Shown here: one piece after another, positions 24,058-35,954 of the stretch
Layout of the letters: each line of letters opens with the position of its first letter
How positions within the stretch are numbered: the first letter of the stretch is position 1
Assembly (NCBI RefSeq): GCF_000801105.2
Contig: NC_079519.1
Span: 7,314,668 to 7,378,667, forward strand
Source: Raphanus sativus
Taxonomy: Eukaryota > Streptophyta > Magnoliopsida > Brassicales > Brassicaceae
Direction of reading: 5' to 3'
DNA: 64,000 bases
Made by a program: the position numbers and the translations under genes
Notes under the pieces: model-generated
Seen by the model: only the letters and a program-made list of their open reading frames with translations
Told to the model about the DNA's origin: nothing
The model's database searches: none

Positions 24058-25713
24058 ATGGGTTCGAATTTTCATTACTCTATTGATCTAAACGAAGATC
24101 AAAACCATCATGAAGAGCCCTTTTTCTATCCTCTTGGATCATCTTCGTCTCTTCTTCATAATTATCAAGTTCCTTCTAATTCTTCATCTTCTTCGTCGTC
24201 CGTTTCTTCTCTTTCATCTTACCTCCCTTTCTTGATCAACTCTCAAGAAGATCAACATGTTGCCTACAACAACACTTATCAATACGAGCAGCTCCATCTT
24301 TCTCAACCCCTCAAGGTACACACACATATACACACAGGATTTATAATAATAAATCAACCTTAACTGGGTGTACAAATGATAGTGATCTTTACTTTTTCAT
24401 TTTGTTGTTGAAAATATGTATGATCATGTAAAGTTCATACAAAAAATATTATTTTTTGAATTTGTAATGAAAAAGTACATAAAAGAAATTTAAATTTTCA
24501 GGGGGAATCTGAAGAAACCATATAAATCATTATTTTTCTTTGTTAATTAAACCTCGATTGTTGCTATATATCAGGCCAACATGTTTAACGGTGGATCATC
24601 ATCATCTTCATACGATCATATGGTGCCAAAGAAGGAGACAAGACTGAAACTAACGATAAGGAAAAAAGATAATCATGACGACCAAACCGATTTTCTTCAT
24701 CAAAACCCGACAAAACCCAATTCAGACTCCGACAAGTGGATGATGTCCCCAAAGATGCGGTTGATTAAGAAAACAATCACCAACAATAAACAGCCCACTG
24801 ATCAGGCTAATAACAACCATAATCGTAATCATAAAGAAGATAACTACCCTTTAAATGAGAAGACTAGTTTCGAAAAAGATCACGATGAAGATCTCAAGAA
24901 AGTCACGACCACGACGACCACGGCCGTCACCACGGAAAATCGCTACAGTACAATCAAGGATAATGGTTATGGTAATACCAATGGCGTGATAAGGGTTTGT
25001 TCCGATTGTAACACTACCAAGACTCCTCTTTGGCGAAGTGGGCCTCGAGGTCCCAAGGTAAATTAATTGATTTTCTTGAAATGATCTCTTGTTACATAGA
25101 TCTTAAGTCAATTTTTAATACACATAATTATGTGTCTATAACGCATATATATTTGATTTATTCAAGTCTAACGCATCTTTTAGTCGTAATGACTCTCTTA
25201 TCCTTAATGGTAGACATACGAGTCCAATATTATGTGAATAATTTTGACGCATACTAACTTTCACTTCTTTTATTACAGTCTCTTTGTAACGCATGTGGCA
25301 TAAGACAAAGAAAAGCGAGGAGGGCCGCAATGGCTGCAGCCGTCGCTGCAGGCGACCAAGAGGTGGTGGCGCTGCAGCCGAAACAGTCACCTGCGAAAAA
25401 AAAGTTGCAAAGCAAGAAAAAGCGATCAAATGGAGGAGATAAATTCAATATCTCTCCTCCGGTAATGGCCAAAACAAAAAAGTCCAAGATCAAAGAACAA
25501 GAACATGAGGACACTACCACGGTTGCGGGAGATTCAGAAATAAGCAAATCAACAACCTCTTCTGATTCTTCAATGTCGTCGAACAAGCTGTGCTTCGATG
25601 ACTTGACGATAATGTTGAGCAAAAACGCAGCTTATCAACAAGTGTTCCCACAAGATGAGAAGGAAGCTGCTATTTTGCTCATGGCTCTGTCGCATGGAAT
25701 GGTTCATGGCTGA
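24058..25713 (+). CDS. GNC: LLM-domain B-GATA transcription factor GNC/GATA21
   Basis: Nuclear transcription factor that in A. thaliana promotes greening, chlorophyll and chloroplast development and represses gibberellin-driven growth; cytokinin- and light-induced, PIF-repressed. Exons: 24058-24315, 24575-25057, 25279-25713, phase-0 GT-AG introns, 391 aa (398 in Arabidopsis from memory). The N terminus has SIDLNEDQN and poly-Ser stretches. Basic, Asn/His/Thr-rich linkers follow. The class IV zinc finger is C-X2-C-X18-C-X2-C (Cys 228, 231, 250, 253) and is split by intron 2 after GPRGPK; the next exon begins SLCNACG. A basic IRQRKARR tail follows it. The C terminus holds the Leu-Leu-Met motif of LLM B-GATAs (ILLMALSHGMVHG). 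I see no break. Regulation may involve the G-box upstream. Confidence 0.96.
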
Positions 25714-26360
25714 TCATATCATTACACGATATCTTCTGGTTACGGAAAAGAGGTTTACTTCATAATTATATATATACCATAGTAAGCAAAATCATGATTG
25801 ATTGTTAAATCTTGGAGTGATTAATGTAGTTTCTGCAGTTGGTCTAATATGAGAAGTCAAAACATTATATAATAAGAGTGTGCGAGAGTTCAATATAATA
25901 ATTAATATATCTATAGATGTTTTGGGAGATTTTGGTTTAGGGTTTAAGTTGTGTTTTTCCCAGATGGAGCATTAATCACTCGATAATGTGCGAGTGTTCT
26001 TGCTCATTTACATCTTTATATTTTTTTGTGTTACGTGATTTGAGAAATAATATAATCACGAAGAGTATTTCTCTTATCTTTTTAATTATCTTTTTACATG
26101 TTACAGCAATTATATGATCAATTAGATGGCCGTTTTTGAATTGTGATAACTACTAAACCATTCAATTTTCTTAAACAACCTTAGAGTCGGATATTACTTG
26201 GATTTAATCATTTGTCAAAATATTCCGAACACAAGATTTCTTAATGGATGAGGGAAAAGATGGTTGATATGAGATTGAGAGCATATGAATGTGTGTGCAG
26301 GACAGGATATCATGTGTGGAGATAATGCGTTTGTCTTGCATTTAATGGCGAGGACAAATA
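25714..26360. other. GNC 3' UTR and spacer
   Basis: Holds the GNC 3' untranslated region and AT-rich spacer up to a Helitron. No coding frame seen. Confidence 0.5.
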
Positions 26361-27269
26361 CCTATACTATTAAATCAGGATTCTATTGACTTTTTTACTA
26401 AAAATACTCATTTCTTTAATAACATTGCATATTTCATTAAGGACAATCAAGTAATATTAATAACACATCTATATTGAGTCATTTTTTAAATCCAGCCCAT
26501 TGCCTACATCATTTTTTTTGAGTCATTTGGGCCGATTAACAAGTGAGATTCAATTTTTATTTTTTCAGATGGGGTTCGAGTCGGATCTTTCCGGGTCCGG
26601 GTGGGTTCGGTTCTCATGCATAAGAACCTGAAAAATAACCAAATAACCAAAATATCTAAAACGAGTTCAGTTATTTATACTCAGAATAACTAAAGTATCC
26701 GATTCGGTTCAAATTTTTGTATCCAAATTACTCAAAAGTAATCAAAAGTAACCAAAAAATCCATTCTATACAATTTTTTGGGGTAAACTTTTATCCTAAC
26801 TATCATATTTTATCCAAAAATATTCAAAAGTATTAAAAATGACTACTATAGTTAACTTATGATATTAATTTAAAATATTAAAATAATTATAAATATAACT
26901 ATAACATATATTTTTAGATATATATTCACATTTCGGGTATTTTCGGGTACTCATTTGGTTCTAGGTTCAGATCGGGTTCGGATCGGTTCTTCGGATATAG
27001 CAATTTAGAATTCATTCGGATATTTATCCCGGGTCTGATCGGGTTCGGGACCCTGATTTTTGGGTCGGTTTTGGGTTGGTTCTTCGGGTCCGGATATTGT
27101 GATCAGGCCTATATTCATTTAAAATGAAATACGATAAAGAAAGATAAAAATATTAAATTTTTATAAAAAACAAATATATGAAAATATGACATTTATTAAA
27201 TATTTATCAATTTAAAAAAAAAATAAAGGAAAATAAATCCGTGATTTAAAAGCGTGGGTCAAAATCTAA
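26361..27269 (+). mobile_element. Non-autonomous Helitron with GGGTTCGG-rich interior
   Basis: The left end CCTATACTATTAAATCAGG matches the Helitron at 14678, with the TC mutated to CC. The right end, GCGTGGGTCAAAATCTAA, is followed by a host T and has a decayed hairpin. The interior (26572-27112) is rich in GGGTTCGG, TTCGGAT and GATCGGGTTCGG motifs, a separate inserted module also seen around 39200 and 44890. No protein. Confidence 0.65.
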
Positions 27270-27659
27270 TAAAATATTAAAACTGAAATATATTTTATAA
27301 TTAACCCTATTTTTTTCTAAATAATTAATTACTAAAGAACGCCACTGCCATTTAATCTACACTTCCACTAATTGTTATTAGGCTATCACGTTATGTTACA
27401 AGAATGAATTACAAACCCACTAGGATTTACTTACCCAATAAATATATATGTATCTCAAACTAATAAAATGTGTTTCATTTTTCATTGGCTATTTGTTTAA
27501 ACTTTAAAGTAGTTAGCTTGCCAATTGGACTTTCGATTTTTTTTAAATTATACAGGTTAAGACTTTTTCCAACAAACAGGTAAAGACCATTTTGTAGTTA
27601 ATATATATGTTTTTTTATTTATCTACAATCATAAAATATTTTTATCCTCTTTAAATATG

Positions 27660-27660
<1 letters not shown>

Positions 27661-27696
<36 letters not shown>
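27661..27696. repeat. (TA)18 microsatellite
   Basis: Uninterrupted TA run. Shorter TA runs occur at 21239-21266, 39594-39620, 55163-55195, about 56068-56096 and 60257-60285. Confidence 0.9.
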
Positions 27697-27697
<1 letters not shown>

Positions 27698-28080
27698 TGA
27701 ACCAAACTTTAAAATATTTTATACATTTCAATATTTTGGATATTAAATATAAAAAAGCTATCATATTCAAATATATAAATCTGATTCGGATATATCCGGA
27801 TATCTAAAATATTTCAGTTCGGAACAGGTTCGATTCTGGTTTTTTAGCTACCAAATTTTTTAATCTGTTCGGATATTTAATTAATTTCGATCTGAATTCG
27901 GTACTAATTTTTGGATCAAACTTGGTTCACTTCTTCGTGTTTGGATTTTTTTTCTAGCCCTAAATATATTACTTTGTTTGTCAAAATACAAAACTATATC
28001 TACAAGGCAACACATATAGAACATAAAAACATGTGAAATAATAATAATAATAATAAATATTGATATAACAACTAAAAACA

Positions 28081-28113
28081 ATATCCGTACGGACGCACGG
28101 GTCAAAAAACTAG
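28081..28113 (+). mobile_element. Helitron 3' terminus
   Basis: The sequence CCGTACGGACGCACGGGTC, then A-rich bases and CTAG followed by a host T, has the form of a Helitron 3' end. The 5' end is not certain; the element may start right after the previous Helitron near 27270. Its body (about 27750-27960) carries TTCGGATATATCCGGATATC-type sequence. Confidence 0.6.
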
Positions 28114-29214
28114 TATTAAGTTAAAAGAGATATTCAGAAATTTGCAATCCCACATATTTTTTCTTCTACTTCTCATGAAATCATCTTTACTAATTTATTT
28201 CCTTGCTTCTTGAAAACATATATGGGGTTGACCTAATTGAAAAAAGTAGTTATTTTTTCTCTCTCTCGTTTACTTTTTTCCTGCTACATTATTGTCTATA
28301 GGGTCACTGACTCACTTGTATGGTATTTTGCAAGACTGATCATGAATGGGTAGACTACTATCGGTGTATGCCAAATATGTAAGCTGTGAAATCAAATATA
28401 GTTTTTATTATTATTTTATCATTTAGCCATCGAATAAAAGACTTAAGTTTTTTTTAACATTAAATTATCATTGAGTCAAAATAGACAACCGAGATCGGAG
28501 AAAAAACAAGGTTCAGAAACAAAGTAAAGGGAAATTGGACTGTATAGCCAAGGAAAAAAACATAATTCATGAGATAGCTAATTTACCTAATACAACGATA
28601 CACAATGTGTCTTTTGTATAATATTGCCATTCTACCCTTTCATCCTACCGGTAAAACCTACAAAACAATTATAATCTAAACTAATAACTAATGATTCTAA
28701 AAGAAAGACGTGGTCCATCATCACCTCTGTTAGATTAATCAATTTTTCTTCTTCCTCACTGGTTGCAAGTAAGCGCTTTACTACTCTTCTGAAATTGTCA
28801 GCCAGACGACGGCGTTACAGTGACAGCGGAGAATAGTGTGAATCTGTATCTATTCCAATTTCTATCGTTGATTCATCTCAGATTTCTTAATTACGGTATG
28901 TTTTTTAATTTTACCTTCAATTCTCTTCATCTAATGCTGTCTTATTTCTCATTTGCGATATAGTCAAAACTAAGGTAATCTTTTGGTAAATCTATGGCCT
29001 CGTTGCCGTATCTGTTTTGTAGGGACGAAGTTCGCCATTCCATTCCTCTGTTTTGTTTTTTTTCCAAAATCAACATTTGTTCCGTTCCATATAGATAAAT
29101 TCTATACTATATGAACCTGTGTTATTTAGGATGAAAAATCTTAGTTCTAGATACTAATAACGTGTTGTTTCATTCCTCTGTTCCATTTCGTGACGATCTT
29201 GGAGAGAGTTTTTA
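28114..29214. other. Sequence left of the CACTA insertion, probable older element
   Basis: No intact gene. The region 28740-29214 resembles a gene leader: pyrimidine-rich, less AT-rich, with possible splice donors near 28896 (GTATGTTT) and 28975 (GTAATC). With the frame on the other side of the CACTA element at 32267 it may be one older transposon or gene fragment split by the insertion. Inference. Confidence 0.35.
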
Positions 29215-29925
29215 CACTACAAGAAAACTTGTCTGTTGCAAGGGAAAACTGCATTGCAATTCCGTTGCAAATCGTCGATTGCAAGATATTTGCAAGCGAA
29301 CTGATTCTCTCGCAAATCCTTAGTCGCAAATTTAAATCGCTTGCAAAACACTCGCAAATCTGCGACGAACAAATTTTCCTTGCAAATTTGCAACGAACGT
29401 ATTTCCGTTGCAAATTTGCAACGGAAATATCTTCTCTCGCAAAATTTGCGAGGAATTTAATTCTCTTGCAAATTTGCAAGAGCTCTGCATTTGAAATGTT
29501 CCCTCGCAAATTTTTTTAAAAATATTAAAAAAATACAAAAATAAAATTACAAATAAATTATATAATATATATTAAACTGATACATTTAGATAAATGTAAA
29601 TACATGAATAAAAATCTTAAAACAAAAGTTAATTTACAACAATCTGGTTTAGTTAATTAAACCAGTTTAGTTGATTAAACCGGATTAAAGAATCTCAAAC
29701 CCTAAAATGAAAGAGCCGCCTCAATGACTCCTCCGCTTCTGGCCTCCTTCGCCTCACCACCAGCCGCACCACCACCCTGCGACCACGGCTTCCCTGGTCT
29801 CCTCAACCATCAAGCTTCTTCTCCATCCTTCAACTTCCTTTACCAAATGAAAGAAATCAAATCTAACCGTGGTGTGCCTTGTCTTGCCTTGCTTCTACAT
29901 TCCTGAAAAAAAACAGTTCAAAACT

Positions 29926-29959
<34 letters not shown>

Positions 29960-32254
29960 TAGAGTTCGAACCGTGGTGGTGGTGGGACGCTGAGCAAGAG
30001 CTTTGTGGAATAACGTTCATTGGTGTGAAAGACAGAGAGAGGTGAGCCGGCGTGAGAAAGAAAAAGGAGATCCGGCGGTGTGAGAAGAGAGGAGAGCCGG
30101 CGAGGAGTAGAGATATGGCGGTGTGGTCGGAGAGGAGCCATGGAGGTAAGCATGAGAGAGCAAACACGGGAGAGCGAGAGAGAGAGGTCCAGCAAGAGGA
30201 GAGAAAAGATTAAAAAAAAATTGGTTTTTTTTCTTGACGGCTCAAACAAATGAAGAGCATTAGGTTTATGTAATTATATACGAACCCTAGTTCTGGAAAC
30301 TCTTCTCCTCTTTTCTTTTTTTTTTATTTTGGGGAAAATAGATTTGCAAGGGAATTGCAACGGATCCCTCGCAAATCCCTCGCAAATTGTGATGGAGCTT
30401 AATCCCTTGCAAATTTGCAATTGATTTGCGAGGAAACCATTGCAATTTCCTTGCAAATTTATAGTTAAATTGTTTTAGGGTTTTGTTATGTTTACTATAC
30501 ATTAATATGTTTCTTTATATTTACTTTTTAAATTTTACTTTATAAACAATTCAAAATTTGAAATTAAATAATAAAAATTATATGTTTTAAGATTTTAGTT
30601 AGAGTTTATGATATTGGTGAAATTGGAGTATGATATATATAGGGTTTAGGTTTAAAGGTTTAGGTATTGATATAAGATTTTAAGCTAAATTTGAAAATAA
30701 ATTTGAATTTATTTTAAGAATTATATTTACGTTTGAAAAGTTTTTATTTAGAGTTTAGATTTAATGTTATGAATTTAGAATAGAGGTTAAGTATAGGGTA
30801 TTGAAATTTGAGATTAGTTTTTGAAAAAAAAAATAATTTTTGGTTTTATATTTAATATGTTAGGTTAATTTAAGATTTAATGTTAGAATATTAAAGTTTA
30901 AATTTTTTGTTTGGAGTTTAGAGTTTAAAAACTCGTTTAGGGTTTAGGGATTTAAAAAGACAAACTAGAGTTTGGAAACATGGATTTGCAAGGGAATTGC
31001 AACGGAACCCTCGCAAGTTCCTTGCAAATTGCGATGGAAATTATTCCCTTGCAAATTTGCAATAGATTTGCGAGAGAATCATTGCAATTTCCTTGCAAAT
31101 TTATAGTTAATTTGTTTTAGGATTTTATTATGTTTTCTATACACTAACACTACAAGATTTGAAGCTAGATAATTGAAAATATCAGTTTTAAGATTTTAGT
31201 TAGAGTTTATGGTATTGGTTAATTTGGAGTATGATATATATAGAGTTTAAGGGTTAAAGGTTTAGGGTATTGATATAAGATTTTAAGCTAAAATTTGAAA
31301 ACAAATCTGAATTTATTTTAATAATTATATTTACGTTTGAAAAGTTGTTATTTAGAGTTTAGATTTAAAGTTTTGAATTTAAAATAGAGGTTAGAGTATA
31401 GGGTATTGAGATTTGAGATTAATTTTTGAAAAGGAAATAATTTTTGAGTTTATATTTAACATGTCAAGTTAAATTTAATATTTAATATTAGAATATTGAA
31501 GTTCAAATTTTTTGTTTGGAGTTTAGGTTTAAAACTCGTTTAGGGTTTAAGGATTTAAAAAGGCAAACTCGAATTTGGAAACATAGATTTGCAAGGAAAT
31601 TGCAACGAGTCTATCGCAAAACCCTTGCAAATTTGTAAGGGAAATTAGATTCTCTCGCAAATTAGCAAGGGATTTGCGAGGGATCTTTTGCAAATTCCTT
31701 GCAACTTACTTGCAAATTCATAAATCAATAATATTAGGGTTTCATTTGGGGTTTGGTATATTTTTGGTGAACTACTATGAATTGTGTATTTTTTGTTTGG
31801 AAAAAATAATTAACGTGAAATTTTGTTTTATTTTTTTTGGAAATTTAGTTGATGTGTGTTTATTGTATAAATTATAAAGTTTTGATATTTAGTACTTAGT
31901 AATATCAAGTTCAAGTTTCAAGAATTATAAGAAAACAAGATAGACATATAAAGTTCTTGCAAATCCCTTGCAAATTTGCGAGAGAATTTTAATCTTGCAA
32001 ATTTGCAAGGGATTTGCGAGGACGCTGTAACTACCCTTGCAAATCTCTTGCAAATTTGCGAGGGAGACATTTTCCTCGCAAATTTCTTGCAAATTTGCGA
32101 GGGAATTGCGAGAGAAATGTTTTCCTTGCAAATTTGCAAGAGATTTGCGAGGATGATAACTTTTCTTGCAATTTCGTTGCAAATATATCTCAAATTTGCG
32201 AGGAAATTTTTCTCTTGCAAATTTCCCTTGCAATAGACTTGTTTTCTTGTAGTG
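29215..32254. mobile_element. Non-autonomous CACTA (En/Spm) transposon
   Basis: A 3040-bp element. The left end CACTACAAGAAAACTTGTCT mirrors the right end, whose complement reads CACTACAAGAAAACAAGTCT. It is flanked by the 3-bp duplication TTA (29212-29214 and 32255-32257). Dense subterminal repeats of TTGCAAATTTGCGAG, in both orientations, fill 29230-29515 and 31955-32235. No transposase frame is present; the short frames on both strands here are products of the repeats. In this superfamily such motifs bind the transposase complex. A (GA)n run lies at about 29930-29959. Confidence 0.92.
30341..31730. repeat. Internal tandem duplication in the CACTA element
   Basis: The landmark GATTTGCAAGGGAATTGCAA recurs (last copy slightly changed) at 30341, 30983 and 31586, giving units of about 642 and 603 bp plus a partial third. 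Each unit begins with a cluster of TTGCAAATTTGC motifs and continues with TTTAGTTAGAGTTTATG and GTTTAGGGTTT sequence. The units are diverged, so this is not a recent duplication. Confidence 0.75.
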
Positions 32255-32266
32255 TTATAGAGTGGG

Positions 32267-32473
32267 TTGAAAGACAAGCAAGATGATACTGTCGAAAACA
32301 TGGTTGCACTAATTGGTGATGATTATCTATTTAAGCACAACACATGGAATGGTGGAGTTAAAGCAGATGATGTTAAGGTTAAGAAGGACCCCAAGTGGCG
32401 GCAGACTCAAGTGAAGGTCATGTACCTTGTGAATTGGATAGGCAAGATGGTCAGCAAGGTGGATAGACTGTAG
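32267..32473 (+). pseudogene. Unidentified coding remnant right of the CACTA element
   Basis: A 68-codon frame with a protein-like composition (VENMVALIGDDYLF, NGGVKADDVKVKKDPKW, VKVMYLVNWIGKMV). I do not recognise the family; it may be the exon of an older transposon gene interrupted by the CACTA insertion. It has no start context or flanking gene structure I can support. The rest, to about 33470, is AT-rich with short palindromic CTATATATAATAG repeats near 33068-33130. Confidence 0.35.
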
Positions 32474-33479
32474 CATTCACTCCTGCGAGACGAGAAGCCA
32501 ATAATAGTATAATCATGTCTACGTAAAGTACATTTAACCGTTTCTATTCTATTTGATTCACATAAAATGGAAATACATCTTATTTGCATTCATGTTTTAC
32601 AATAGACGGTTTAATATCACTTTAACTTCTGAATTCATACTAATATTTAATATTTGGATTAGGGTTTATATTTTCATTTAAGATTTAGTAATTATTGGAT
32701 TAGGTTTAGTTTCTGAAAAATTGGGATTACAATGGGGGAAATCATTAACTAATATCACTTAACCTTAGACATTTCAAAAGTTGAGAAATTAGTGAGCTGC
32801 TCTTTTGATTGCAACTACATTTTTCCTGGTTCTATTCTACCGTACATGGAATAGAACTGCAATTTCTTGTAATTTGAGTTCTATATTATACAGTTTACTA
32901 TCACCTAATGTAGCTTACCAATTAATACTAGTATTCTTATTTTCATATCTGATATTTGGATTTAGGTTTATATTTCCATATAAGGTTTAGTGATTAATTG
33001 ATATAGTTTGTTTATATAAGTTTGGGGTTGTTATTTGTGAAGCATGTATATCATGATCTATATTATTTGCTATATATAATAGCAATACTATTTGCTATAT
33101 ATAATAGAAATACTATTTGATACGTAGAATAGTAATGTCTGTAACTTTATTCATCGTTACATCATACGTGTTAAATATGGGTGGGACACACGTTATGTTG
33201 TTATGTAATTGTTTAGAGCCACAGAAAAAAGAACGACGTCATTTTAATCTCTCATTTATGACTGGAAACTTGTTAAAGGCAAGGACAAAACCGGACGATT
33301 GAAGCTTAAATGTCAAACATTGCATTATGTCAAAATCAATGTTACTTACCTAATTTGTGTTCAAAATATGGCTATTACACAAATAAGCCCCAAAGTAAAT
33401 GACATAAAAGATGACAAAAGTAAAAAAAAAAAAAACCAAAAGGAAAAAAAAGCCTAAAGCGGCTTATGTGGAAACCCAC

Positions 33480-34310
33480 GATGAGGACTGGTATGTTGGA
33501 TGTGAGTATCCTACTAGATAGAAGGAGTAGAGACTGCTGAAGCTTCACGGGAGATCTCCTGATGTAGCCAGTGAGGACCGTCCCTTACTATAGAGTTTGT
33601 TGCAGGTAAGACGTAGTCAAGGCTCCATGTTCCCATTTGTTGTTGCTTCGAGATGATGTCGAGTAAGATTTGAGAAGGCCGGCGTTGTAAACTTGCTCTA
33701 GCCATTGGAAAGGATGATTCGAAGATGATATTGTCAAGTTTCAATGAGGGCACTGTCAACCGCCCACAACAAAGCGTGAAATTCAGCCTCTTCTCTGGTT
33801 TGAATAGCAGAAAGGAAGGCATGCTTGCTGTGTAGAGTGTCTTTTTCTTTGCAATCTCGTATGATCCAAGAGGCACCACAGTTAACCGATAAATTGATCT
33901 AAGATGGAAGTGTATTCCAGGAAGAGATCATAAGGTTGACTCGGCTAAAATCTGTGGAGGTACATTGGGTAGAAAGTTGATTTCGAAACTGTCCTTTTCT
34001 GTTATAGCGAAGATCGATTGTGGAGGAAGTCTGAGTTTTTCAAATACTAGAGAGTTCATGGCCTTCCAAATATGCCATAGTAACCAAGGGTTGGTCCGTT
34101 TAAGAGAGACCAAGAACTCCTTCCTTCATGTACACACAACCAAATAGTGAATGTTCAAGAAAACATAATTCGGTGAGAAACCCGCAGGAGGAAGAGGAAG
34201 AAGAGCAGCCCTCCAGACTTCATGTGCCAGATGGCACGAGAACAGAGTGTGGAAAATAGTTTCCCTGGTAGTGCCACACATTTTACAAGTCGTTTATACT
34301 GGAATCTCTC
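33480..34310 (-). pseudogene. LINE 3' fragment (zf-RVT and RNase H-like remnants)
   Basis: Read on the minus strand, 34300-34150 encodes a zf-RVT-type stretch (CKMCGTTRETIFHTLF followed by CHLAHEVW). Then 34113-33928 gives NPWLLWHIWKAMNSLVFEK, the conserved sequence after the zinc knuckle in plant LINEs. The RNase H-like part (33879-33514) is frameshifted. No RT domain remains. Confidence 0.7.
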
Positions 34311-34857
34311 TCATTCTCATCGATTGTGAGTTCTTCATTCTGTTGATCAGTGATTTTGTTGATGCCTAGCTTTTTACCAAATCGAATGCAACTAGAGATA
34401 AACGAACCATCAACAAATCGAACGCATTGGAGCTCACTTCTTCAGATGACCCTTAACAGACAGTAGTCCATCTCTTCTTGGCACCATTGCAACAGATATG
34501 GTGACCTGCTATTTACACTAAGAAGAGGATTTCATATGTAGCTTTTCTCGTTGAATGTGCTAACACCACTTCGTTTAATGGTCGGGTCGCCGCGGTTAGC
34601 CGAAGCAATCAAAATTAAACCGTTCATCCCTGCAACACACGACACCGGTGAAACACCTTTCTCGTTGAGGATTAAAAGGTGATACGTCGAACATCTTCTT
34701 CTCGTTGAAACCTTCACTCTTAGCTCATCAAGAGAACCATCTTTCAGATCGATGATGGAGAAAAAAGTTTGAGTTGATTTTCTTCCAACTTTTGATATAT
34801 TTTCTTGTCGTAAATATAAAAAAATTGGTTTTTCTTAAATTCCATCTCTTTAGGTGG
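34311..34857. other. Spacer with a minus-strand coding-like remnant
   Basis: Minus-strand frames around 34717-34532 (LLILNEKGVSPVSCVAGMN) look protein-like but I do not recognise them. They may be part of the adjoining LINE or a captured fragment. Confidence 0.3.
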
Positions 34858-35780
34858 TATTTTTTCTTTTTTTTTTTAACTCGAAAAAAGTTGAGATACA
34901 TGGTGTCGATAAGAAATCAAAGACAAAACATAAACCAAACAAAATAAAACGAAGACATAAACAGAGCCTAAAACCCGTATATATCCACAAGTCTATTCCT
35001 TCCATCTTTCCAAAAGAATTCGATATCAGTAGAGCTGACCTAAGGAACAAATATCTTAAGCAGTCCCAACCCTAAAGGGAATATCACCAAGCCATACTAG
35101 AACCAGAAACATCAGAAACAATCGAGAAGTCAAATCTACACCAACTCCAGTAGCTGCTATCCATGTGAAACTTGCATGACCAGAAACCACCATTAAACTA
35201 AGATACAAGGACAAAAGACCTTGAAACGCTACTTGGAAAAACGTCAAAGAAGACCACCAGCTCTTACACACAGACACTCGTAAGGCAGCCAAGTGACCTA
35301 CAGAACAAAGACTACCCACCTCCTCGCAAGAGAAGAACTGAAGGTCAAGTTAACTGCTTCGTCTAGAAACTATCTCCCAAAACCACAAAGGACCAGGATA
35401 AAGTCTAATAGATACCTCCACAGCGAACATAAATAAAAAAAAACGAATCCAAAAAGCCAACTTAGAATGCGACGAATTGACTGAAACAACAAGAACCAAA
35501 CAAAAGCAGTATTCCCACGACTTCAAACTAATACTAATTCACCACACATGAACATAAGTTCCGGTGATCGAGATGCTAAAAAACCATCCTTCCTAGAGAC
35601 ACAAAGCCGGCGATAGAGATGTTAGAGGAATCATCCCCTCCCGGAGACAAAAAACCGGCGGTAAAGAGCTTTGAGAGCCTCTTTCCCCGGAGTCTTAACC
35701 GCTCCCTGTGGTGGTGAGAACCACCACCCACCGGAGCAAGAGAAAGAAAATCGACGGCTGCTCTTCTAGCTAGGGTTTTC
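34858..35780 (-). mobile_element. Retroposed noncoding sequence with A-rich tail
   Basis: Distinctly higher G+C than its flanks. On the minus strand it runs from about 35780 (near CTAGCTAGAAGAGCAGCCG) to an A-rich tail, AAAAAAAAAAAGAAAAAA, at about 34875-34858. It includes a repeated CCGGCG motif and a palindrome-like GGTGGTGGTTCTCACCACCA near 35710-35730. The tail and sharp composition borders suggest retroposition. Family not recognised and no duplication found. Confidence 0.45.
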
Positions 35781-35954
35781 TATTGAACTTAAAAGATAAA
35801 TAATAGTTTTTAATAATGCAAAATAACTTGGTGAGTTGATTGGGTTTTATAAATGATACATCCAACAAGAGAGGATTTGTAAAACTTTTTATAAATAAGA
35901 GAGGATTTGGCAAAACCCTAAAATTTCATGAAATCCCTAATTCAATAAGCCTCA

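Noticed and set aside
25136..25622. Two antisense frames over GNC exon 3
   Set aside because: They exist only because the GNC coding strand is well conserved and G+C-rich; no recognisable protein.
29147..29519. Frames of over 100 codons on both strands at the left CACTA end
   Set aside because: They translate the TTGCAAATTTGCGAG repeat (repeating LANLQ/ICKFAR patterns); low complexity, not genes.
29863..30249. Ser/Leu-rich antisense frame (SLSLSLSLS)
   Set aside because: Translation of a (GA)n microsatellite inside the CACTA element.
29230..32235. CRISPR-like array of regularly repeated short motifs
   Set aside because: Plant nuclear DNA; motif spacing is irregular, orientation alternates, and the block lies between CACTA transposon ends.
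31918..32301. Several overlapping frames on both strands at the right CACTA end
   Set aside because: Same repeat artefact as the left end.
35056..35319. 87-codon hydrophobic minus-strand frame
   Set aside because: Lies within the A-tailed retroposed sequence; no homology I recognise and no stable start, so kept only as part of that repeat.
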